DNA from: Alphaproteobacteria bacterium
GTDB lineage: Bacteria > Pseudomonadota > Alphaproteobacteria > Micavibrionales > Micavibrionaceae
Direction: 5' to 3'
NCBI GenBank assembly: GCA_016794145.1
Contig: JAEUKP010000014.1
Coordinates: 96,787 to 160,786 of the forward strand
Length of the DNA: 64,000 bases
This document shows, one piece after another, positions 57,122-64,000 of this stretch; position 1 is the first letter of the stretch; the number at the start of each line of letters is the position of its first letter. A program made the translations under genes and the position numbers. The notes beneath the pieces are model-generated. The model was not told where the DNA came from. It searched no databases and saw only the letters and a program-made list of their open reading frames with translations.

Positions 57122-57493
57122 TTATTCTTTTTCTTTATGACCTTGCAATGTGGTCAATAAGGCAACAGGGACCAACCCCAAGATGAGGGATGTGGTAAAT
57201 GCCAGGTAAACAGCGATCCCCACGAGTACAATCGAGAAAAGATCTCCGGTTAATTTCCGTCCGGTTAATATCATGCTCGAAAGAAGGAGAACAAAGCCTG
57301 TCCCCAGAAGAGTAAAGGTATGCCCGCCATCAAAGAAACTACCCACTTTCTCAACCATTCCCAACGACCCTAAGATAAACCCCAGAACCGTTGTAAAACC
57401 AATCATCATAATCAGCCCTGTAATATAGAACCAAACTGCATCGGTAACAGAATGTGTTTTAGAAACATCCAGCGATTTTAAAAATCCAAACAT
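57122..57493 (-). CDS. Small polytopic membrane protein of unknown function
   Basis: A 123-residue protein with about three hydrophobic segments (about 24-48, 59-75 and 85-115) and a charged end (GHKEKE). GGAGG lies a few bases before the ATG. I do not recognise the family. It follows the HNH gene on the same strand by 74 bases. Confidence 0.65.
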   Translation of the reverse strand: MFGFLKSLDVSKTHSVTDAVWFYITGLIMMIGFTTVLGFILGSLGMVEKVGSFFDGGHTFTLLGTGFVLLLSSMILTGRKLTGDLFSIVLVGIAVYLAFTTSLILGLVPVALLTTLQGHKEKE

Positions 57494-57567
57494 GACAACC
57501 TCCTGTGTTCGTCGTTAATTCGTTTGCCGCGTTATATTTATATATCCGAAGAAATCGTGACTCTTTT

Positions 57568-58197
57568 CTAATCCACCAATTCTGAGTCCCAATACAAAAA
57601 ATCCGACCAACTTTCATGCAAGAAGTTGTGAGGATATTTTCGTCCCCGCTCCTGGAGTTCAAATATTGATGGCTCCCTTGGCTGCGAAAGCGGATACATT
57701 TTGCACTCTTTTGGCAAAAGATTCCCTTTTTTAGAGTTACAGCATTGGCAAGCCGTGACAATATTTGTCCAGGCTGTCCGCCCGCCCCGTGATCGCGGAA
57801 TCACATGGTCGAACGTCAACTCGTCTGTCTTGTGGCGGGTATTGCAATACTGGCAAATCCACCCGTCGCGCAAGAAAACATTAAATCTGGTGAAAGCGGG
57901 AGTCCGCTCAGTCGATACATATTCTTTCAATACCAGAACCGAGGGTAATTTCATTTCCATTCCTGGCGACCTTACAACCCGTGCATATTCAGAAATAACG
58001 ATAACAGTTTCACGAAAAATGGCCTTAACAGCTTCCTGCCAAGACCATGTTGAGAGTGGGTAATAACTGAGTGGGCGATAATCAGCGTTTAAAATGAGGG
58101 CCGGACATTTGTCCAAAGGTGTTACCGTATCACCGCCCCCGAAAAGCGTCGGGGAAAATGTGGGGGAAAAATTTGGTGTAACACAATCCACTTCCAT
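57568..58197 (-). CDS. HNH endonuclease
   Basis: A 209-residue protein. The N-terminal part (ALILNADYRPLSYYPLSTWSWQEAVKAI) is the conserved segment of a widespread alphaproteobacterial and cyanobacterial HNH group. The HNH core (about 112-165) has CQYCNTRH, FDHVIPRSRGGRTAWTNIV and CQCCNSKKG: a Zn-binding Cys4 with the His-Asn-His site. It is chromosomal and free-standing, with no intron or methylase nearby; the target is unknown. Confidence 0.87.
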   Translation of the reverse strand: MEVDCVTPNFSPTFSPTLFGGGDTVTPLDKCPALILNADYRPLSYYPLSTWSWQEAVKAIFRETVIVISEYARVVRSPGMEMKLPSVLVLKEYVSTERTPAFTRFNVFLRDGWICQYCNTRHKTDELTFDHVIPRSRGGRTAWTNIVTACQCCNSKKGNLLPKECKMYPLSQPREPSIFELQERGRKYPHNFLHESWSDFLYWDSELVD

Positions 58198-58529
58198 CTC
58201 CTGTTTTAGGTGTTTTATAAACTCGGGACCTTAAGATTTCTTTTTAAGATTTCTGTTTGATTCGACGTTTATCCTCACCTAATTCTATTATAACCGATAC
58301 GATACGAACAGTGTAGAAAATCATTAAATTTTCCTTGATGCGGCGCGAAATATTATGTAATTATGTTGCGTTTTTGAGTTATAAAGAAACTTAATTATAA
58401 AACTTTATAGGCCCTTAAGAAAAATTGCGGTGCAGCATCATAAACTATCTGTAAAAGGATCTGTATCTCCGATTTTTATTTTCATCATTCCGCTGGTATT
58501 CCGCGTCTATTTTTGCTAAATGGCTGGAT
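58198..58529. other. Divergent intergenic region, HNH gene and PBP gene
   Basis: 332 AT-rich bases that should hold both promoters. No RNA gene, repeat or clear operator was recognised. Confidence 0.4.
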
Positions 58530-60527
58530 ATGGCCCGTTATCACTATCAAAAAGAAAGCTCTCCGTCTGTTCTCTCCCGTTTGATCAAATGGTGTTTTGT
58601 TCTTGGGCTATGGGCCATTCTTGGCGTTGGCTGCGTTCTGGCATGGTATGCGCGGGAACTTCCGGACATTATCGACAACCCGAAATTCGAACGCAAGGCG
58701 TCAATTACGGTGCTTGCAAATGATGGCAGTGTCATCGCCCGCTATGGCGATATTAAAGGCCATAACATCTCTGCTGACAGCATCCCGAAGAACCTTGCCA
58801 ATGCAATTCTGGCAACAGAAGACAGACGCTTCTATTATCACTTTGGGCTTGACCCCATCGGATTATTACGAGCGATGTTCGTGAACCTGACCCATAAAGG
58901 CCTTGTTCAGGGCGGATCAACTATTACACAGCAATTGGCAAAAAATTTATTTCTTTCCCAAGAAAGAACCCTTAAACGTAAATTACAAGAGGCTATGCTT
59001 GCGGTCTGGCTTGAATATAAATTAACCAAGGATGAAATTCTTGCATCCTACATGAATCGTGTTTATTTGGGCGCAGGGACATACGGTGTAGAAGCCGCAT
59101 CGCGCGTTTACTTCCAAAAATCCGCCTCAAATTTAACATTACAACAAACTGCGATTCTTGCAGGATTGCTCAAAGCTCCATCTCGATACTCCCCTCTCTC
59201 TAATCCTGCTGAATCAGAAACCCGTGCAAAAGTTGTTCTTGCTGCGATGGTCGATGCCGGGTACATCACAAGCAAAGAAGCAGCAAGAGCATCACGTATA
59301 AAGCTTGATCGAAAAGTTGTATCCGCCGTCGGCCAATCAAGTCATTATTTTTCTGACTGGGTCGTTGATAACCTTGATAATCTTATCGGAATCCCAAAGG
59401 AAGACATTATTGTTGAAACAACTATGGACCCACAGGTTCAGGAATCAACAGCCAATATTTTAAAAACAGAAGTTGAATCAAATAGCAAAAATTTCAATGT
59501 CACCCAGTCAGCATCAATTGTTCTGCGGCCGGATGGCAGTATTGTCGCAATGGTCGGTGGTATTGACTATAATAAAAGCGAATATAACAGAGTTACCCAA
59601 GGCCTAAGACAACCCGGATCTTCGTTTAAGCCTTTTGTTTATCTTGCCGCAATAGAACAAGGGGCGAATGAATATACACCTGTCTTAGATGCTCCTATCA
59701 AAATTGGTAAATATGCTCCACAAAATTTTGGTAATAAATACTATGGTGATATCACTCTGATTGACGCCCTTACTCTGTCGCTTAATACAGTTTCTGTCAG
59801 GATTGCACAAGCTGTTGGTGTTGACAATGTTATCAATGTTGCTAGACGCGCCGGCATTACCGCAGACCTTGAGCCTAATTTATCGCTCGCTCTTGGAAGT
59901 TCAGAAATTCCAATGACAGAAATGGCCCAGGCCTATGCAACATTGAATAATGGCGGTTATGCTGTTCAAGCCTTTGGTATCCGAAAAATAAAAACATCTG
60001 CTGGAAAAATATTATTTGAATATAAAGCAGAGCCAGCACCCCGGGTTTTCCGGGACACTGATATTCAGGTCATCACAAATATGATGATGAGTGTTGTTCA
60101 AAATGGAACAGGCCAAGCTGCGCGATCCCCATTCTTTGTTGCCGGAAAAACAGGAACAACCCAAGATCACCGGGACGCATGGTTTGATGGATTTTCCCGC
60201 GACTATGTGGCTGTTGTCTGGTTTGGGAATGACAATAATAATTCAATGAAAGCATCTATGACCGGCGGCGCTGTTCCTGCGCGCGCGTGGAAACAAATTA
60301 TTACCGCTGCAAAATCAGATCCATCTCCATCCAGTTATGAACTGATAAAAGGCGAAAGCATCGTTGAAAATGATTTTTCACATATGCTCGGAAGCCTTAT
60401 GTCAGAACCTTTACCTAGTCTACAAGAAAGATCAATGACATCGGACTCATCTAACTTTGTACCAACACCTACCTTTACCCCCGATAAACCCGGAGATAAA
60501 GTTGGCTATCAACGACTGAACGACTAA
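58530..60527 (+). CDS. mrcA: Class A penicillin-binding protein (PBP1A-type)
   Basis: A 665-residue bifunctional wall synthase. An N-terminal span (about 20-42) is followed by the GT51 transglycosylase (about 75-250) with EDRRFYYHFGLDP and GGSTITQQLAKNLFL. The transpeptidase carries SxxK in PGSSFKPF, SxN in LSLNTVSVR and KTG in GKTGTTQDHRDAWF. The C-terminus is a short Ser/Thr/Pro-rich tail. It is somewhat shorter than E. coli PBP1A (850) and lacks the large OB insertion, as in many alphaproteobacteria. The choice of 1A rather than another class A subtype is by resemblance. Confidence 0.92.
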   Translation: MARYHYQKESSPSVLSRLIKWCFVLGLWAILGVGCVLAWYARELPDIIDNPKFERKASITVLANDGSVIARYGDIKGHNISADSIPKNLANAILATEDRRFYYHFGLDPIGLLRAMFVNLTHKGLVQGGSTITQQLAKNLFLSQERTLKRKLQEAMLAVWLEYKLTKDEILASYMNRVYLGAGTYGVEAASRVYFQKSASNLTLQQTAILAGLLKAPSRYSPLSNPAESETRAKVVLAAMVDAGYITSKEAARASRIKLDRKVVSAVGQSSHYFSDWVVDNLDNLIGIPKEDIIVETTMDPQVQESTANILKTEVESNSKNFNVTQSASIVLRPDGSIVAMVGGIDYNKSEYNRVTQGLRQPGSSFKPFVYLAAIEQGANEYTPVLDAPIKIGKYAPQNFGNKYYGDITLIDALTLSLNTVSVRIAQAVGVDNVINVARRAGITADLEPNLSLALGSSEIPMTEMAQAYATLNNGGYAVQAFGIRKIKTSAGKILFEYKAEPAPRVFRDTDIQVITNMMMSVVQNGTGQAARSPFFVAGKTGTTQDHRDAWFDGFSRDYVAVVWFGNDNNNSMKASMTGGAVPARAWKQIITAAKSDPSPSSYELIKGESIVENDFSHMLGSLMSEPLPSLQERSMTSDSSNFVPTPTFTPDKPGDKVGYQRLND

Positions 60528-60541
60528 CCAATAAAAAGTCA

Positions 60542-60976
60542 TTAGACCCGCGTTAATACGGCATCTGCTAATTTCGGATAACATCTTCTAAAAGCAGCAA
60601 ACCTATCCTGATCAATTGTCTCCCAATGATCACATAAATCTTTTAAAGCAGGGCTCATTAAACCAACATCATGAATCTGACGCATAATGATATGATCAAC
60701 AGATTCAAGATAAGCCTCTGGAAACGCCATTCGCGGAGCCCGCAGTCCAAGATCAACAAGTATTTTGGATACCAAAGCATCCTGAACATCCATGATATCT
60801 GCAACAAATTGAATTGTTGTTAAGATACGGATCTCTGTGCGTGAATTCGGTATATCTCTCAAATGGCGCATGAAGCGTGCGTAAATCTCCATATCAAATT
60901 CAGCCCTTCTATCCAGGGGTGGCAAAGGTAACTGGGTATTTCCTCCTTCAAAGGGGTTATCATTACTTTTCATCAC
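60542..60976 (-). CDS. Conserved-looking protein of unknown function
   Basis: A 144-residue helical soluble protein (MMKSNDNPFEGGNTQLPLPP..., then FMRHLRDIPNSRTEIRI and DAVLTRV at the end). GAGG lies shortly before the double ATG. No motif is recognised. It is convergent with the PBP gene, 14 bases apart. Confidence 0.6.
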   Translation of the reverse strand: MMKSNDNPFEGGNTQLPLPPLDRRAEFDMEIYARFMRHLRDIPNSRTEIRILTTIQFVADIMDVQDALVSKILVDLGLRAPRMAFPEAYLESVDHIIMRQIHDVGLMSPALKDLCDHWETIDQDRFAAFRRCYPKLADAVLTRV

Positions 60977-61132
60977 GGCCTCCTATTTTGGTGTTATGGC
61001 CACCATCTAAGATTCTGATTAATACAGATTTAAAATTTTTAGATCTCCTTCATAAACACATATTTAAATTGTGGATAAGTTGCTTTGGTATTTTTATTTG
61101 GATCATCACATTGCCTCTGCTACTCTGGGCCT

Positions 61133-62932
61133 ATGACCCTCATATCGCTTTGCTTTCGTTCTGTATTTATTTTTGCTCTTCTGATCGCAACAGCCTCGCA
61201 TGCGACCGAGATGAAAGGCTTATCTATGGTGGGTGCCCCGATGATGCCAGAGGGCTTCTCCCATTTCAACTACGCAAATCCGGATGCCCCCAAGGGCGGC
61301 ACCCTGCATCAGGCCATTCTGGGAAGTTTTGACACCATCAACCCCTTCGGCATCAAAGGCACCGCCGCCCAAAGCCTGAATCTGGTCTATGACCGCCTGA
61401 TGATGCGGTCCTGGGATGAACCCTTTACGCTCTATCCCCTGATTGCCGAATCGGTCGATGTGCCTGCGGATCGGTCATCCATCACCTTCACCCTGAACCC
61501 CAAAGCCCGTTTTCAGGATGCGACCCCCATCACCGCCGATGATGTGTTGTATTCGTTTGCCACGTTGAAAGACAATGGCCGCCCCAATATGCGCAATACC
61601 TATAAATTGGTCACGCGCGCCGAAAAACTGGATGACCGCCGCGTCCGCTTTACCTTAAGCGCGGATCGCACACAGGAAACGGTGATGATTCTGGCGATGA
61701 TGCCCGTCCTGTCCAAAGCATGGTGGAGCCACCAAGACCTGAACAAAACGATTCTGACACCCCCCAATGCCACAGGCCCGTATAAAATCACGGCGATCGA
61801 TGTGGGCCGCCGCCTTGTTCTGGAACGCAATCCCGATTATTGGGCCAAAGACCTTCCGGTTGCCAAAGGGTTATATAATTTTGACCGCATTGTGTTTGAT
61901 TATTTCCGCAACCAGACCACGGCCTTTGAAAGTTTTAAATCGGGCAACACCGATATCTGGATTGATCCCAATCCGGCGCATTGGTCGAATGCCTATGACT
62001 TTCCGGCGCGGCACAACGGGCACGTGATTCAGGAAGATATCCGCCATGGGCGGGTCGAGAAAATGTGGGGATTTATTTTCAACAGCCAACGCCCGCCCTT
62101 TGATAACCGCGATGTGCGCAAAGCCCTGTCCCTGATGATCGATTATGACTGGATCAACCGCAACATGTTCTATGGCCAGTATCACATCCTGACCAGTTAC
62201 TTCCCCAACGCATCTCTTGCAGCGACAGGGAAACCCAGCGCGGGCGAAGTGGCCCTTCTGACCCCGTTTGCCAAAGACCTTCCCGCAGACGTCTTTGGCC
62301 CCAGTTGGACACCTCCGCGCACAGGGTCACAATCCGCCCTACGCGCCAACCGGATGGCGGCGGATTCCCTGCTGACCACATCCGGATGGGTGATCCGTAA
62401 CGGCGTGCGTGTCAATGCCAAAACCGGCGCGCCGCTCCAGTTCGAAATCCTGATCGGATCGGCGGAGGAAGAAAAACTGGCTCTCTCGTTCAAACGCTCT
62501 TTGGCCCAATTGGGGGTAACCGTTACCCTGCGCACATTGGATGCGGCCGCATTCCAATCACGTCTGACCGATTATGATTACGATATGGTGATGTATAACT
62601 GGCAGAACACACTCTCGCCCGGGACAGAACAAGCCGTGTATTGGGGCTGTGCCGCGGCGTCACAAAAAGGCCGCTTTAACTATGCCAAAATCTGCAATCC
62701 TGCCGTCGATGCGCTGATTGCCCGAATCCCGAACGCCCGCACCACCACCGAGATGACGGATGCCGTGCGCGCCCTCGACCGCGTATTAATGGCGGAATAT
62801 TACACCATCCCGTTATTTTATACCGGACGCGATTTTGTGGCCTCCTGGACCCGTATCACCCACCCGCCCTCCGCCTCGCTCTATGGCAACATCATGGAAA
62901 GTTGGTGGGCAAAATCCTCTTCCCCCAAATAA
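61133..62932 (+). CDS. YejA-like ABC transporter substrate-binding protein (family 5)
   Basis: A 599-residue periplasmic peptide-binding protein. A signal peptide (MTLISLCFRSVFIFALLIAT, cut after SHA) is followed by the YejA-type start (GFSHFNYANPDAPKGGTLH, GSFDTINPFGIKG). Other landmarks are FTLNPKARFQDATPITADDVLYS, GPYKITAIDVGRRLVLERNPDYWAK and NRAVYWGC-like EQAVYWGCAAA. In E. coli, YejABEF imports peptides, including microcin C. No permease or ATPase gene follows in the window; a short gene and an IS come next. I prefer the ATG at 61133, at the start of the signal peptide. Coding is GC-richer (58% in one sampled line). Confidence 0.9.
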   Translation: MTLISLCFRSVFIFALLIATASHATEMKGLSMVGAPMMPEGFSHFNYANPDAPKGGTLHQAILGSFDTINPFGIKGTAAQSLNLVYDRLMMRSWDEPFTLYPLIAESVDVPADRSSITFTLNPKARFQDATPITADDVLYSFATLKDNGRPNMRNTYKLVTRAEKLDDRRVRFTLSADRTQETVMILAMMPVLSKAWWSHQDLNKTILTPPNATGPYKITAIDVGRRLVLERNPDYWAKDLPVAKGLYNFDRIVFDYFRNQTTAFESFKSGNTDIWIDPNPAHWSNAYDFPARHNGHVIQEDIRHGRVEKMWGFIFNSQRPPFDNRDVRKALSLMIDYDWINRNMFYGQYHILTSYFPNASLAATGKPSAGEVALLTPFAKDLPADVFGPSWTPPRTGSQSALRANRMAADSLLTTSGWVIRNGVRVNAKTGAPLQFEILIGSAEEEKLALSFKRSLAQLGVTVTLRTLDAAAFQSRLTDYDYDMVMYNWQNTLSPGTEQAVYWGCAAASQKGRFNYAKICNPAVDALIARIPNARTTTEMTDAVRALDRVLMAEYYTIPLFYTGRDFVASWTRITHPPSASLYGNIMESWWAKSSSPK

Positions 62933-63016
62933 CAAACATATTCCCATAAAATTATTTGCTTTCTAGCCATAACTATTATATTTATGCGTTCTGGAAAAAT
63001 AAAAAGGAGCGATCAT

Positions 63017-63283
63017 ATGCTGACAAAGACACTGGCACGACGAGCTATGCAGAAAAAAATTACGGCAGGAACAGCAACTCAAGAGGAAAGCACGAGACTC
63101 CATGCAGCCGAAGCGCATCGACTAAAACTTAGCATTTCATCCCTCCCCCTGACAACGCCCCTCACAGACCCTCGACTGACCGAGCTATGTAACAAATTTG
63201 TAGCTGCGGCGCAGATTGCTCCCCGCAACACCCAAATTGATATCTTAGGCTCAGGACTTAATGATTATGGATTCACAAAATGA
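63017..63283 (+). CDS. Small unknown gene, 3' end possibly altered by the IS
   Basis: An 88-residue frame from an ATG at 63017 (MLTKTLARRAMQKKI...) with AAGGAG seven bases upstream. The N-terminus is basic, then helical with Ala/Thr-rich stretches. The stop (TGA at 63281-63283) falls right where the IS left end should be, so the true C-terminus may be displaced. No family recognised. Confidence 0.5.
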   Translation: MLTKTLARRAMQKKITAGTATQEESTRLHAAEAHRLKLSISSLPLTTPLTDPRLTELCNKFVAAAQIAPRNTQIDILGSGLNDYGFTK

Positions 63284-63318
63284 TTGAGATGTGATTCACT
63301 GGTGGTGGAGGTGTCGCC

Positions 63319-64000
63319 ATGAGTGATTTGTTTTATCTGAGTGAAGAGCAGTTTAATCGAATTAAGAAATATTTTCCGTACCCCCATGGAAAGCCGCGTG
63401 TAGATGATTTGCTGATTATCAGTGGGATTATTCATGTTTTAAAGCGCGGCTTGCAATGGCGGGATGCGCCACGGGAATACGGAATACCGAAGACGCTGTA
63501 TAATCGTTTTGTGCGGTGGAGCAAGATGGGTGTGTTTGATAAAATATTCTCTGCATTGGTTGAAGACGGGGGTAAGCCAGAGCGGTTGATGATTGATGCC
63601 ACTCACCTTAAAGCCCATCGTACAGCAGCCAGTCTGCTAAAAAAGGGGATGTACCCCGCCTTATCGGAAGAACGAAAGGTGGCTTAAACACAAAGCTTCA
63701 TGCTGTAACTGATGGGTCTGGACGCCCTGTTTTGTTGGAGCTTACGGCAGGCAATATCAGTGATTTCGATGGCGCACGAAGTTTGGTGAAGAAATTGCCA
63801 CAGGCTCGGGAGTTGCTTGCGGATAGAGGGTATGATGCAGATTGGTTTCGTGATGCTTTGAAAACTATGGGCATAACGCCTTGCATCCCCCCAAAGAAGA
63901 ACCGAGCAATCCAACATTTTTACGATAAGGTGCTCTATCGCCAGCGCCATAAAATCGAAAACATGTTCGCAAAACTCAAAGACTGGCGGCGTATTGCCAT
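63319..64000 (+). CDS. IS5-family transposase made by -1 frameshift, C-terminus cut
   Basis: The first frame (63319-63687) gives MSDLFYLSEEQFNRIKKYFP... with the DUF4096-like N-terminal domain and the first catalytic Asp in LMIDATHLKAH. The heptamer A AAA AAG (63639-63645), in frame for a -1 slip, joins it to a second frame continuing to the window edge. That frame gives GDVPRLIGRTKGGLNTKLHA, the second Asp in LLADRGYDAD, and the Glu in RHKIENMFAKLKDWRR. This is the usual IS427-group arrangement of two overlapping frames. The gene appears intact as far as visible; the last few residues are missing. Confidence 0.88.
63639..63645 (+). promoter_or_regulatory. -1 programmed frameshift heptamer in the transposase
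   Basis: A_AAA_AAG, the canonical slippery site, is followed by GGGG and sits where the two transposase frames overlap. Confidence 0.75.

Larger units (their letters stand above)
63284..64000 (+). mobile_element. IS5-family (IS427-like) insertion sequence, right end outside window
   Basis: The element carries a two-frame DDE transposase and runs off the right edge. The left terminus is unresolved: it should lie between about 63270 and 63310, where GGATTCAC and GTGATTCAC occur as a near repeat. The right end and target duplication are not visible. Confidence 0.8.

Overview
The window is chromosomal DNA from an alphaproteobacterium of moderate GC content. The evidence is a CcrM-type GANTC methyltransferase, a CckA-type hybrid kinase beside flhB, a SapC-family protein, a Pal-CpoB-TilS run, an scpAB-tatABC-nagZ-SPOR-dgt run, and LexA boxes of the alphaproteobacterial GTTC-N7-GTTC type. 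The lineage within the class cannot be fixed from sequence alone; a Micavibrio- or Rhodospirillales-like organism would fit. No rRNA, tRNA or CRISPR array was recognised.

Layout. 0-5 kb: an unknown gene cut by the left edge, a CPA1 Na+/H+ antiporter, an SOS-type control region with two LexA-like boxes firing a 35-codon single-span membrane peptide leftward, then clpP and a MarR-type regulator. 5-14 kb: a long leftward run (DEAD-box helicase, dgt, SPOR protein, nagZ, scpA, scpB, tatA, tatB, tatC, zapE) combining nucleotide pool control, wall recycling, chromosome condensation, Tat export and division. 14-18.9 kb: a metal-site-like membrane protein, a cold-shock protein, then pal-cpoB-tilS rightward, bolA and a J-domain protein. 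18.9-25.5 kb: two large exported proteins of unknown role (a coiled-coil protein and a double TcpQ-like protein), prfB with its programmed +1 frameshift, a DJ-1/PfpI homologue lacking its cysteine, and an OmpA-type lipoprotein. 25.5-29.6 kb: leftward xseB-ispA-dxs-purU (isoprenoid precursors and formate release).

29.8-40.6 kb: an unknown gene, an SH3 protein, dusA, a thioredoxin-NHL protein, purB, ccrM with six GANTC sites at its 5' end, asnB and kup. 40.6-51.5 kb: a free-standing domain resembling the C-terminus of Suv3-like helicases, rimM-trmD-rplS, small unknowns, aspS, rnd, pgi and a UDP-glucose dehydrogenase. 51.6-63.3 kb: a SapC-family protein, a KfrA-like coiled-coil DNA-binding candidate, flhB, cckA, small membrane proteins, an HNH nuclease, a class A penicillin-binding protein, a YejA-like binding protein and a short unknown gene. 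The right edge cuts an IS5-family (IS427-like) element whose transposase is made by -1 frameshifting.

Most genes are housekeeping. The most unusual pieces are the SOS-controlled micropeptide locus at 3.0-3.25 kb, the GANTC-dense ccrM leader, a two-copy MITE-like repeat (4.1 and 29.7 kb), and a palindromic element directly after cckA. Genes in the 31.5-35.5, 42.8-43.4, 44.8-46.6 and 61.1-62.9 kb stretches look GC-richer than their neighbours.
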